64,000 nt of DNA from an uncultured Blautia sp. GTDB taxonomy: Bacteria; Bacillota; Clostridia; Lachnospirales; Lachnospiraceae. The stretch spans positions 1 to 64,000 of the forward strand of contig CAKROW010000006.1 in assembly GCA_934373235.1 (NCBI GenBank), read 5' to 3'. Shown piece by piece: positions 51,133 through 60,227 of the stretch. A model generated the notes under the pieces. That model saw only the letters and a program-made list of their open reading frames with translations, made no database searches and was not told the DNA's origin. Each line of letters begins with the position of its first letter. Position 1 is the stretch's first letter. Both the position numbers and the translations under genes were made by a program.

Positions 51133-53295
51133 TTACTGTTCTTCTCTGGCCAGCATCTCTTCCACAACTTCATATGGCTGCGGGCGGGAATAATAAAATC
51201 CCTGTATCTCATCACATTCCATCTCTTTTAAGGCTTCTGCCTGTTCCTTCTCTTCCACGCCCTCTGCCAGAACTTTCATTCCAAGGCCATGGGCAAGTGC
51301 TATGACATGCTGTACTACCTGTTTTCCTCTGAACTGATTAATATAATCGATCAGGCTCTTATCCAGCTTCAGCACATCAAAAGGCAGCATATTCAGACTG
51401 GTAAGTGAAGAATACCCCGATCCAAAATCATCCATATGGAGCTGGAATCCTGCCTGTACCAGTTGTTCTGTAAGAACCTTGATCTGATAATTGTAGAGAG
51501 CTGCTGTCTCTGTAAGCTCAATGGGAACCATTTCAAAAGGGATCCCTGTCTCTTTTACGATCTGTACATAGCGTTCTATCATTCTCTCATGATGCAGACT
51601 TGCACGGGACAGGTTCACAGATATGGGGATGAGACGTTCTCCCTTATCCATTCTCTGTTTCTGGGTTTCACATACACATCGGAATACATACTCATCCAGT
51701 TTTACGATCAGTCCGTCTTTTTCGTAAAGGGGAATAAATTCCCCCGGAGAAACCATGGTTCCATCTGGCTTCTTCCAGCGGATCAGTGCTTCTGCTCCTG
51801 CGATCCTTTCTGTATTTACATTATATTTGGGCTGAAGATATACCACAAATTCCCGATTTTTCACAGCCTCATTAAATTCTGTCTCCATCATTCTCTGGCG
51901 GATCTGTCTGCGGCTCATTTCATCATCATAAAAAGCGACACCACACTCATAATTATTCCGAATGCTCTTCATTGCCAGCAATGCCCTGTCACAGATGATA
52001 GTAAATGGCTGCTCTTTATCTACATTCTGATAAATTCCACAGTTGATCACCAGATTGGGAATAGGAGCCGTATCAGCAATCTTTCGGATCTCCCTCTCCA
52101 CATATTCCTGGTCCAGTTTCGTATCTCCATAGGTAATACATAAGAACTGGTCACTTCCATATCTGGCAAGGAGACCATTCTGTACAAATTTTCTGAATTC
52201 CCTGCTCATATGTACAAGGACCTCGTCTCCGGTCTTCTCCCCGTAGATACTGTTAACCATTTTAAAGTTCTTCACATCTGTCACAACAACATGGAACTCT
52301 TCGTTCTGGTGGAACCGCATCAGTATCTTGGCATGATGCAAAAATGCCTGTCTCGTATAAAGCCCCGTCAGTTCATCATACTCAATGGCAGACAGCACAG
52401 CCGCAGATTCCCTGAGCTTGATAACATTATTAAGCCTGCCCTTGACGATCTTACCATTATATGGCTTCGTAATAAAATCCACAGCTCCAAGTTCCAGACA
52501 TCTTAGTTCATCATCCTGATTATTGCTTCCTGTTGTAACGATAACCGGAACAGAAGATAAAAGCACATCATCCTGAATGCGTTCCAGGAACTCAAAGCCA
52601 TCACATACCGGCATACACACATCCAGAAGAATCGCAGACAGCTCTCTGTAATTCCTGGAAAGGACAGAAAGTCCCATCTCTCCGTCCCCGGCAGTAAGGA
52701 TCTCATAATCCTCCGAAAGAAGTTCTTTCAGAATTTCCTGGTTCAGCTCGTTATCCTCTACCACAAGAATCTTTCTTTTTTCTGCCATGCCTCCCGGCTC
52801 CAGTACAGATTTCATCTCATCATGCCGGACATCCAGATCCTCGTTGGCAAATCCGAATACAACATTTTCAAAATCCTCACTGGTTCCAACTCTTGCACAT
52901 TTTACATAGAAATAATGGATCTTTCCATCTCTGCGGACTCTGTAATGTACCATAAACTGTACAGATCGCGTCAGTTTTTCACATACATTGTCAAACTCCA
53001 TTGCCTGATACATTTTGCCCTGATCTTCAGGAATCACATTATCCTCAATATAATTCCGGATAGCCGTCTCATAAAGTTTATCAGACGGCAGGGACTGCCC
53101 TGCTCCTGATGCTTTATCACTGAACCGGTATACTTCCACAAAATGATCCTTTCTGTTTACAGAATATATACCGGTAAATCCATTTCCAAGAGTATTGATA
53201 ATACCCAGATATTTTAATCCCTCTTCACTTTTAAGCATACTCCCCGGTATCTGTCCGTCACTGATCCCATATGCTTCTGGTGTGTATTTTTCCAT
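51133..53295 (-). CDS. Receiver-GGDEF-EAL protein, predicted c-di-GMP phosphodiesterase
   Basis: 720 aa, cytoplasmic. Residues 20-160 look PAS-like. A receiver lies at ~174-295 with phospho-acceptor Asp225 in LLDVCMP. The GGDEF-like domain (305-455) has RYGSDQF in place of RxGGDEF, so it is probably catalytically dead. The EAL domain (470-715) keeps its residues: EALIRW, SVNLSRASL, IELTET, MDDFGSGYSSL, LKLDKSL, LAEGVE and EIQGFYYS. I infer c-di-GMP degradation under control of a histidine kinase not visible here. Remnants of a second receiver lie just upstream. Confidence 0.92.
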   Translation of the reverse strand: MEKYTPEAYGISDGQIPGSMLKSEEGLKYLGIINTLGNGFTGIYSVNRKDHFVEVYRFSDKASGAGQSLPSDKLYETAIRNYIEDNVIPEDQGKMYQAMEFDNVCEKLTRSVQFMVHYRVRRDGKIHYFYVKCARVGTSEDFENVVFGFANEDLDVRHDEMKSVLEPGGMAEKRKILVVEDNELNQEILKELLSEDYEILTAGDGEMGLSVLSRNYRELSAILLDVCMPVCDGFEFLERIQDDVLLSSVPVIVTTGSNNQDDELRCLELGAVDFITKPYNGKIVKGRLNNVIKLRESAAVLSAIEYDELTGLYTRQAFLHHAKILMRFHQNEEFHVVVTDVKNFKMVNSIYGEKTGDEVLVHMSREFRKFVQNGLLARYGSDQFLCITYGDTKLDQEYVEREIRKIADTAPIPNLVINCGIYQNVDKEQPFTIICDRALLAMKSIRNNYECGVAFYDDEMSRRQIRQRMMETEFNEAVKNREFVVYLQPKYNVNTERIAGAEALIRWKKPDGTMVSPGEFIPLYEKDGLIVKLDEYVFRCVCETQKQRMDKGERLIPISVNLSRASLHHERMIERYVQIVKETGIPFEMVPIELTETAALYNYQIKVLTEQLVQAGFQLHMDDFGSGYSSLTSLNMLPFDVLKLDKSLIDYINQFRGKQVVQHVIALAHGLGMKVLAEGVEEKEQAEALKEMECDEIQGFYYSRPQPYEVVEEMLAREEQ

Positions 53296-53344
53296 TTTCT
53301 TTTCCTCTTATTCTGTCACTCTGCGCCTGCCTTCTTGATCAGTC

Positions 53345-53461
53345 TTAACCGTTAAAAGGCTTCGACAGATAATCATCCATACCTGCCTTTTTACATCTTT
53401 CAATATTTATATCAAACGCATTTGCTGTCACTACAATAATGGGGAATATGGCCGTCCCCTG
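53345..53461 (-). pseudogene. Remnant of a response-regulator receiver domain
   Basis: Leftward translation ending at the stop at 53345 gives the tail of a receiver: FPIIVVTANAFDINIERC, then KKAGMDDYLSKPFNG. This is the TAN/KPF part of hybrid histidine-kinase receivers (conserved Thr and Lys). The frame is closed by a stop at 53462, so the rest of the gene is gone. It probably derives from a lost hybrid kinase upstream of the EAL gene. Confidence 0.75.
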
Positions 53462-53530
53462 CTATTTTTTCATAAAAAACAGAGACAAGATCGCTTCTGT
53501 CTCTTCCAGATACTGCTCCAGGTCGTCCAT
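53462..53530 (-). other. 22-codon open frame in decayed DNA
   Basis: An ATG after a run of G's opens MDDLEQYLEETEAILSLFF plus MKK and stop. The composition resembles a receiver or kinase linker or a dimerising helix. It may be another piece of the lost hybrid kinase or chance; expression is doubtful. Confidence 0.3.
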
Positions 53531-53661
53531 TTACCCCCCCCAGGTATTTTTACGCCACCATACCATATTTTTTACTGATTCCGACAGTTCTTAATGCCGG
53601 CTTCACAGGTGCCACGTTTATCTGTAATGATATAATATACTGTTTTTCACATAATATCAAA

Positions 53662-54330
53662 CTATTTTTTTAAATAATAATCCATCCCGAAAGCGTTCCC
53701 TCTTACCGGCAGCCCGGCCACTTCTGCCAGCCTCCGGATTCCCGCATCTGCCATGGAAACCGCACTTTCCACATGATTAAAATCCGTGGCACTGTAATCA
53801 AAAAGAATATTTCCCTGTGCCTCAAACTCCTCGTCCTTTTCCCAGAAAAAGAACCTCATCGGCACACATTCAAAAGCATTAACCTGATATCCCACATCTC
53901 CCTGGGGAAGTTCCCTTCCTCCCAGGCAGATACATGCCTCCCGGAGTTCCTTTTCGTGTCCGGAAAAAGTAGCACTGAATACATCCGTCACACCGACCTT
54001 ATATGCCGGTGCAAAAGGCCTTGCATTTCTCAGATCTGCAAAAGGTACCCATTTATCCATAAGGAAAGCGTTCTCCTTTACATATCCAAGAAGTGTATAA
54101 ATATTCAGCATCTCTGTAGTGTCCGGCTCCCGCCCGCCATCCAGTGCGATGATCTGACCGTCCTTTTCCCGGATTCCGCACTTCAGTCCAAAGTGCGTGA
54201 TCCTCAGATATCCGTTCTCCTCCTTAAGTTCAGGCAGTCTTCTCATAAGTTCCTTTTTGTCCATCTTAAGGAATCTGTCTGCCCAGTCATTACAAAGCTT
54301 CATATAATTGGAAATTTTATCCCCGTCCAT
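53662..54330 (-). CDS. DUF3786 domain protein
   Basis: 222 aa, cytoplasmic. It resembles DUF3786 proteins from anaerobes: CGIREKDGQIIALDGG, LLGYVKENAF and C-terminal VAGLPVRGNAFGMDYYL. Relatives sit near Fe-S or corrinoid genes, but no function is established. GGGAGGG precedes the ATG at 54330; a GTG 18 nt upstream is inside that site. Confidence 0.75.
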   Translation of the reverse strand: MDGDKISNYMKLCNDWADRFLKMDKKELMRRLPELKEENGYLRITHFGLKCGIREKDGQIIALDGGREPDTTEMLNIYTLLGYVKENAFLMDKWVPFADLRNARPFAPAYKVGVTDVFSATFSGHEKELREACICLGGRELPQGDVGYQVNAFECVPMRFFFWEKDEEFEAQGNILFDYSATDFNHVESAVSMADAGIRRLAEVAGLPVRGNAFGMDYYLKK

Positions 54331-54567
54331 GTGTCCTGTCCCTCCCACAAGCAGTCCTGCGGCTGTTCCTGCTCCGCTCTGCTGTCTATCCGGTAATTAT
54401 ACCATACCTGCACATTTCCTGCATCCTCTGCCAGATGTTTCATATGAAGCTTCCCTTAAACAGTGCAGTTTTCCCAGGCATGGATCTTTTACAGTACTGT
54501 AAAATTTTTTTAACATAAATCCTACGTTTTTTTGCACAAAATTGTGGAAATGTTCTCGCAAAAGATG

Positions 54568-54622
54568 TATAATATAGCTAAAGTTCACGTTTTTCCACAG
54601 ACATCTCATCTGTAAAGTGAAC
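54568..54622 (+). promoter_or_regulatory. glgC -10 box and leader hairpin
   Basis: TATAAT at 54568-54573 without a good -35 at the usual distance. Ten nt later GTTCAC/GTGAAC with nested ACAGA/TCTGT forms a hairpin (54583-54622) at the very 5' end of the message. No T-run follows, so it is more likely a stabiliser or a protein site than a terminator. Confidence 0.5.
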
Positions 54623-54646
54623 AAGAAATGAAAGTGAGGATTCGCC

Positions 54647-55786
54647 ATGAAACAAAACAGTATGTTAGCAATGATTCTGGCCGGTGGTAGAGGAAGCCGT
54701 CTCCACGAGCTGACGAATAAAGTTGCCAAACCGGCAGTTGGTTACGGCGGAAAATACCGCATCGTAGACTTTCCACTGAGTAACTGTGCAAACAGCGGAA
54801 TTGATGTAGTAGGTGTACTTACTCAGTATGAGTCCATTCTTCTTAACAGTTATGTAGCCGCAGGCGGCAGATGGGGTCTCGATGCCAAGGACAGCGGTGT
54901 CTATGTACTTCCTCCCCGTGAGAAGGCTGACACAGGACTCGATGTATACCGTGGAACAGCAGACGCCATTTCCCAGAATATCGATTTTATAGATTCCCAG
55001 TCTCCGGAATATCTTCTGATCCTTTCCGGTGACCATATTTATAAAATGAATTATGCCCAGATGCTTGCATATCACAAAGAGCACAAGGCAGATGCTACCA
55101 TCGCCGTTATCCAGGTTCCCATGGAGGAAGCCAGCCGTTTCGGTATCATGAATACAGGCGACGAGGATCGTATCGTGGAATTTGAGGAGAAACCGGAGCA
55201 TCCTAAGAGCAACCTTGCTTCCATGGGTATTTACATATTCAACTGGAAACTTCTTCGCAAACTTCTTCTTGCTGATATGAAGAATCCGGATTCCAACCAT
55301 GATTTTGGTAAAGATATCATCCCTACCCTCTTAAATGACGGTAAGGATCTCTACGCTTATAAATTTGATGGCTACTGGAAAGATGTGGGAACCATCGACT
55401 CCCTCTGGGAAGCTAACATGGATCTTCTTAATCCTGATAATGAGCTGGATCTTAATGATCCTACCTGGAAGATCTACACAGAGGACACCACCACACCGCC
55501 TCAGTACATCACTTCCGATGCCATTGTGAAGAACGCATTTATCACACAGGGCTGCATCGTAGAGGGTGAAGTTCAGCACTCCGTACTTTTCACAGGTGCC
55601 AGGGTTGGCGCAGGTGCCAAGGTTATTGACAGTGTTCTCATGCCAGGTGTTGTTGTTGAGCCGGGAGCTGTTGTACAGCGTGCTCTTGTGGCAAACGGAA
55701 TCACCATCGGTGCAGGTGCCAAGGTCGGAGATGCCAAGAGCGAACATATCGAACTTATATCAAAACGCGTGAAGGGGGCTGAGTAA
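54647..55786 (+). CDS. glgC: Glucose-1-phosphate adenylyltransferase, catalytic subunit
   Basis: 379 aa. It makes ADP-glucose for glycogen. The nucleotide-binding loop ILAGGRGSRLHELT is intact, with KPAVGYGGKYRIVDF, LSGDHIYKMNYAQML and sugar-site FEEKPEHPKSN; the C-terminal beta-helix starts near residue 290. First gene of glgC-glgD (1-nt gap). Glucose 1-phosphate could come from the cellobiose phosphorylase at 30.7 kb. Confidence 0.95.
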   Translation: MKQNSMLAMILAGGRGSRLHELTNKVAKPAVGYGGKYRIVDFPLSNCANSGIDVVGVLTQYESILLNSYVAAGGRWGLDAKDSGVYVLPPREKADTGLDVYRGTADAISQNIDFIDSQSPEYLLILSGDHIYKMNYAQMLAYHKEHKADATIAVIQVPMEEASRFGIMNTGDEDRIVEFEEKPEHPKSNLASMGIYIFNWKLLRKLLLADMKNPDSNHDFGKDIIPTLLNDGKDLYAYKFDGYWKDVGTIDSLWEANMDLLNPDNELDLNDPTWKIYTEDTTTPPQYITSDAIVKNAFITQGCIVEGEVQHSVLFTGARVGAGAKVIDSVLMPGVVVEPGAVVQRALVANGITIGAGAKVGDAKSEHIELISKRVKGAE

Positions 55787-55787
55787 T

Positions 55788-56900
55788 ATGTATAAAGCAT
55801 TTGGAATCGTAAATTCCTCTGGTAAAAATATTCACGTGGAGGGATTACAGGACTACCGTGCCATCGGCGCCTTCTCTTTCCTTGGAAGATACCGCGTTAT
55901 CGACTTCCCGATCTCCAACATGACCAACAGCGGGATCGAGTACATCCAGGTATACGTAAATAACAAACCACGTTCTCTGGTTGAGCATCTTGGAACAGGA
56001 CGTCATTACAACATCAACTCCAAGAGCGGCAAGCTTCAGCTCCTCTTCTCTGACCACGGAAACAATGACCTTTACAACACAGACATTGATTCCTATTATC
56101 AGAACCTGGAATGTATCGAGGCTATCCATTATCCATATGTTGTCATTGCTCCTAATTACATGATCTATACAACTGATTACTCCAAGCTGATCCAGACACA
56201 TATTGAGTCCGGTGCTGACATCACACTTTTATACCACTCTGTAGACAATGCCAAAGAGCATTATTTAAGCTGCAACACCATCAACCTGAACCGTCAGAAA
56301 GGTGTTCTTTCCATTGAACCGAACCACGGTAATGCCAAGAACAAGAACATTTTCATGGATACCTATGTAATGTCCAAGGAACTGTTCATCAGTCTGATCC
56401 ATCAGGCCAAGGAGATTTCCTCTGTATACACACTTTCAGACATCGTAAATCATTCCTGCGACGAACTGGACGTAAGAGGAGTTCCCCACCGCGGATATTT
56501 TGCTTCCATTACAGACTTCAAAGGTTACTATGAAGCCAATATGTCTCTTATTGACTTCAATACAGCCAAAGATCTGTTCCGTGAGGACTGGCCGATCTAC
56601 ACACGCACCAACAATTCCTGTCCTACACATTATTATGACACCGCCAACATCAGCTCCTCTGTTATCTCCAATGGCTCCATGATCCAGGGAACTGTGGAGA
56701 ATTCCATCATCGGACGTGGCTGTACCATCAAGAAGGGGGCCGTTGTCAAAAACAGCATTGTACTTGCAGGCTGTACTATCAGTGAAAATGTACATCTTGA
56801 AAATCTTGTTGTGGACAAACATGCCAGGATCATCCACAAGAAAGAGATCATCTCCGAGCCAGGTAATCCGGGCTACATCAGGAGAAACGATACTCTTTGA
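55788..56900 (+). CDS. glgD: GlgD, regulatory subunit of ADP-glucose pyrophosphorylase
   Basis: 370 aa, paralogue of GlgC with the Gly/Arg nucleotide loop lost (the N-terminus reads AFGIVNSSGKNIH), so probably non-catalytic and activating GlgC as in other Firmicutes. The C-terminal beta-helix is intact. GGGGG precedes the ATG. Confidence 0.93.
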   Translation: MYKAFGIVNSSGKNIHVEGLQDYRAIGAFSFLGRYRVIDFPISNMTNSGIEYIQVYVNNKPRSLVEHLGTGRHYNINSKSGKLQLLFSDHGNNDLYNTDIDSYYQNLECIEAIHYPYVVIAPNYMIYTTDYSKLIQTHIESGADITLLYHSVDNAKEHYLSCNTINLNRQKGVLSIEPNHGNAKNKNIFMDTYVMSKELFISLIHQAKEISSVYTLSDIVNHSCDELDVRGVPHRGYFASITDFKGYYEANMSLIDFNTAKDLFREDWPIYTRTNNSCPTHYYDTANISSSVISNGSMIQGTVENSIIGRGCTIKKGAVVKNSIVLAGCTISENVHLENLVVDKHARIIHKKEIISEPGNPGYIRRNDTL

Positions 56901-56936
56901 TATTTCGCACCACCCATTATATGAAAAAGAAAAAAT

Positions 56937-56981
56937 CGCAAAAAGAAGGACATTTCCTGTTGGAGATGTCCTTCTTTTTGT
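56937..56981. terminator. Bidirectional terminator after glgD
   Basis: AAAAAGAAGGACAT pairs with ATGTCCTTCTTTTT between the convergent genes. Confidence 0.88.
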
Positions 56982-56994
56982 ATACGGATGTTAC

Positions 56995-57708
56995 TTATTT
57001 TGTAAGAGACTCCAGCCACTTCAGTGCATTGTCTGTGTTCTTGATATTGGCTGTCACACATACGCAGATATCATCGTAGGGAAGTGCAAATTCATCAGCA
57101 AGCTCTCCGCCTTTAAACTCCAGATGATACTCATCTGCTGCCGCATCTCCCAGCTCCTTATAGGCGTCCTCGCCAAAAATCTCTTTCATATTTCCAAACA
57201 TCTCATCATCCTTCATTCCCTCATAAAGCTCTGATGACATCACCAGTACATCAATGGTTGCGGCCTGGATCTGAGTCACATACGCCATACGCATATTGGC
57301 ATCCAGCTCCTTGCCTGTGGAATCTGACATCAGGTTCTGTCCAACATCCACCTGGTCATATTTACCCTCTGTATTCAGCAGCTTCAGAATATCTGCCTCC
57401 GCATCCTCCACCTCAAAATTGCCGCTGTCGATCACCGAAACAGACAGCACGGTATTCATCCTTGCATTCTGGTAAAGATGAACCCCTAACACAATTGCCA
57501 GGATGGCTGCCACCACACCCAGCATATGGAATTTATAATACATCCATATGTACTGTGCCTTCTTCTTCCCGCCCATTCCTTTGATCTTCTCTTTCTCAAG
57601 AAGCCGTCTCTCTTTCCTGCTGAGATCTGCCTCATTGACAGTCTCAGGATTCAGTACGCTCTCATCGCGGCCGTTACTGTCCGCTTCTTTTCTGTTCTTC
57701 AGATCCAT
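56995..57708 (-). CDS. Membrane-anchored hypothetical protein
   Basis: 237 aa, family not recognised. A charged N-terminal ~55 residues (SRKERRLLEKEKIKGMGGKKK) precedes one membrane helix (about 62-82, MLGVVAAILAIVLGVHLY); the remaining ~150 residues should be outside the cell by the positive-inside rule. That domain is acidic and helical (EDAEADILKLLNTEGKY, ELYEGMKDDEMFGNM). Lachnospiraceae genomes carry similar single-pass proteins of unknown role. GGAG precedes the ATG. Confidence 0.75.
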   Translation of the reverse strand: MDLKNRKEADSNGRDESVLNPETVNEADLSRKERRLLEKEKIKGMGGKKKAQYIWMYYKFHMLGVVAAILAIVLGVHLYQNARMNTVLSVSVIDSGNFEVEDAEADILKLLNTEGKYDQVDVGQNLMSDSTGKELDANMRMAYVTQIQAATIDVLVMSSELYEGMKDDEMFGNMKEIFGEDAYKELGDAAADEYHLEFKGGELADEFALPYDDICVCVTANIKNTDNALKWLESLTK

Positions 57709-57764
57709 ATTATCCGCTCCTTACCGGGTTTTACAGCATCCCTTATCCTTTTTCATATATTCAG

Positions 57765-58784
57765 TCATTTTATCACATTTCTTCTGGAAATTACAGGTTT
57801 CAATTGTGAAAATACCGTAAAATATACACCGGCAGCCACAGTAACCAGGATGCACACCAGAACAGGCCTGGACCAGAGATATACCGGGTTTTTAAGGAGC
57901 GACAACCCTCCGGCCACATCTTTCAGCATATCTCCGGCACAGATATGGAACAGATAAATAAAAAATGCATAATTCGACCCGATCTGTGCAAGACCTTCAT
58001 AAACCCCTTCCCCTGAAGATTTCTTTTTCAGGATCGCCAGAACAAATATACTTACAGCCATCAGCACAGAACCCATAAAAAGCTCCTGCTTTCCCAGATA
58101 TGCATACTCTGCCACACTGGAGACTGCCCCCACGATCAGAAGCAGTTCCATAAACCGAGGCGAAAACTTTTCCCTGATACTCTTTTCATCTTTATGTATC
58201 CTGTGCCCCAGCATAAAAAACGGAAAGCCTGTAAACAGATAATTACGGAACATCATGGTCCGGTATTCCACCCCTGTAAAAGCTTCCAGTTCCTCCATAT
58301 AAAAATGCACTGCCAGAAGCACCGGGATCAGGATATATGCTACTTTATAAAGGCGGAACCTGGCCACAAATGCAAACAGAACATAGCAATACAAAAGTGC
58401 AGGCAGGAACCACAGATGCCATTTTACGGGAGATGTATAATTATAAAGAAAAAACTCCCTGATATTCTCCCGCGATACCAGTGACATAAGCCACCTGGTT
58501 TCTCTGACTCCCTCAATATGGTTCCGGAACAGCTCCCACATAAAATAAACTGTAAAAGCAGTCACATTCAACACTGCTATATGTTTCAGCTTTTTCCCTG
58601 TTTTTTCAAATTCCAGGCCATCTGTCCTGTAGCAGAAATATCCGGACACCATAAAAAATACCGGCACAGCGAACCTGGCCAGGGCATCAACAATATTCCC
58701 CACAGTCCCCGGAAAACTAATGTGGATCATTACCACAAAATATGCACAGACAGCTTTTATCATATCCAATGTACGGTTTCTCAT
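57765..58784 (-). CDS. Acyltransferase family 3 membrane protein
   Basis: 339 aa with about ten membrane helices. The N-terminal RNRTLDMIKAVCAYFVVMIHISFPG carries the family's conserved His, and FAVPVFFMVSGYF follows. Such proteins acetylate cell-surface sugars or peptidoglycan. A 63-residue longer reading exists, but GAGGAG just before ATGAGAAACC sets the start. Divergent from the MerR-methyltransferase gene. Confidence 0.88.
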   Translation of the reverse strand: MRNRTLDMIKAVCAYFVVMIHISFPGTVGNIVDALARFAVPVFFMVSGYFCYRTDGLEFEKTGKKLKHIAVLNVTAFTVYFMWELFRNHIEGVRETRWLMSLVSRENIREFFLYNYTSPVKWHLWFLPALLYCYVLFAFVARFRLYKVAYILIPVLLAVHFYMEELEAFTGVEYRTMMFRNYLFTGFPFFMLGHRIHKDEKSIREKFSPRFMELLLIVGAVSSVAEYAYLGKQELFMGSVLMAVSIFVLAILKKKSSGEGVYEGLAQIGSNYAFFIYLFHICAGDMLKDVAGGLSLLKNPVYLWSRPVLVCILVTVAAGVYFTVFSQLKPVISRRNVIK

Positions 58785-58922
58785 AATATTCTCCTCTTTT
58801 CGGTGGGTTAGTATACCATTAGCTGTTTTTTCTGTCAAGAAACAGGAATTGCAGCCGGAAGCCCCAGGCATTATAATAAAGGAAACAATAAACAAACAGA
58901 TAACAAAGGATATGGATTTTTT

Positions 58923-60104
58923 ATGAAAAAAGACGGCTACTACTCTTCCGGTGAATTTGCGCGGATGGCACATGTTACCCTTCGCACAGTCCGGTATTAT
59001 GATAAACAGGACATTTTAAAGCCCTCCTATGTGACAGAATCCGGAGCACGCTTTTACACAGATAAGGATTTCGCCAGGCTCCAGCAGATCCTGCTGCTGA
59101 AATACCTTGGTTTCTCCCTGGATGATATCCGGGAAATGACCATCAGTGACTCTGACTATCATTTTATGCTGAATTCCCTTAATATCCAGCTCCGCCTGGT
59201 ACGCGACCGCATTGAGCAGATGCAGCTTGTGGAAAAAGCCATCCAGGACACTGCCCAGGCCATTCAGACAGAACACACCATAGACTGGAGCCAGATGCTG
59301 AACCTGATCCACCTGACAGGCATGGAAAAAAGCCTCAAAAACCAGTATCAGAACGCCAGCAATATTTCCTCCAGGATCAATCTGCACAGTTTGTATTCCC
59401 AAAACAAACAGGGTTGGTTTCCCTGGATCTTTATGCAGTGCCACATTACCTCCGGCCTTAATATCCTGGAGATCGGCTGCGGTGACGGTGCTTTGTGGAC
59501 CCGGAATCTTGCACGGATCCCTGAGGCCGTTTCCATCACCCTCTCTGACATCTCAAACGGTATGCTCCGTGATGCCAGACGTGCCATTGGCTCCTCAGAC
59601 ACCCGGTTCACCTTCCGCGCCTTCGACTGTAAGAAGATTCCTTATAAAGACACTTCTTTTGACCTGGTGATCGCCAACCACGTACTGTTTTACTGTGATA
59701 ACATCCCTGCTGTCCTAAAAGAAGTCCGGCGTGTACTGAAACCTGGCGGGCATTTTCTCTGCAGTGCCTACGGAAAAGCCCATATGCAGGAAATCAGCCA
59801 GCTTGTCCAGAACTTTGACAATCGTATCGTCCTCTCCGCAGACAGGCTCTATGAACGGTTCGGAAGAGAAAATGGAAAAGATATCCTGGCACCTTTTTTT
59901 CCGGAGGTCAGATGGATGCCCTACGAGGACTCCCTCCTGGTGCCTGATGCGGAACCACTGATCTCCTATGTCCTGTCCTGCCACGGAAACCAGAACCAGT
60001 ATATCCTTGACCGGTACAAGGAATTCTGCTCCTACACAGCCCGCAAAACCAAAGGCGGTTTCTTTATAACCAAAGATGCAGGTGTATTTCTTTGTGAAAA
60101 ATAG
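58923..60104 (+). CDS. MerR-type regulator fused to a SAM-dependent methyltransferase
   Basis: 393 aa. Residues 5-75 are a MerR winged helix (SSGEFARMAHVTLRTVRYYD and KYLGFSLDDIREM), followed by a coiled helix (~78-115). Residues ~165-290 are a class I methyltransferase with motif I ILEIGCGDGALW, the acidic strand ITLSDISNGML and FDLVIANHVLFY. This coupling suggests a regulator whose effector is the methylated substrate or SAM, or an enzyme whose DNA binding is regulatory. It lies just before rfbA, whose promoter has a MerR-like 19-nt spacer. Confidence 0.88.
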   Translation: MKKDGYYSSGEFARMAHVTLRTVRYYDKQDILKPSYVTESGARFYTDKDFARLQQILLLKYLGFSLDDIREMTISDSDYHFMLNSLNIQLRLVRDRIEQMQLVEKAIQDTAQAIQTEHTIDWSQMLNLIHLTGMEKSLKNQYQNASNISSRINLHSLYSQNKQGWFPWIFMQCHITSGLNILEIGCGDGALWTRNLARIPEAVSITLSDISNGMLRDARRAIGSSDTRFTFRAFDCKKIPYKDTSFDLVIANHVLFYCDNIPAVLKEVRRVLKPGGHFLCSAYGKAHMQEISQLVQNFDNRIVLSADRLYERFGRENGKDILAPFFPEVRWMPYEDSLLVPDAEPLISYVLSCHGNQNQYILDRYKEFCSYTARKTKGGFFITKDAGVFLCEK

Positions 60105-60133
60105 CCAAAAATATACAAAAAACAAAAAAGTGC

Positions 60134-60164
60134 TTGAAGGTGACCTTACGTCATCTTTTATAAT
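60134..60164 (+). promoter_or_regulatory. rfbA promoter with 19-nt spacer and dyad
   Basis: TTGAAG (60134-60139), 19-nt spacer, TATAAT (60159-60164). AAGGT-G-ACCTT (60137-60147) is a perfect small dyad overlapping the -35 end. Long spacers with a dyad are the hallmark of MerR-activated promoters. A leader hairpin GGTGCA/TGCACC (60179-60200) follows. Confidence 0.55.
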
Positions 60165-60227
60165 AAAATCACATCAGAGGTGCAGGACCGACATTGCACC
60201 CCAGTAAATATGCAAAGGAGAATCATT

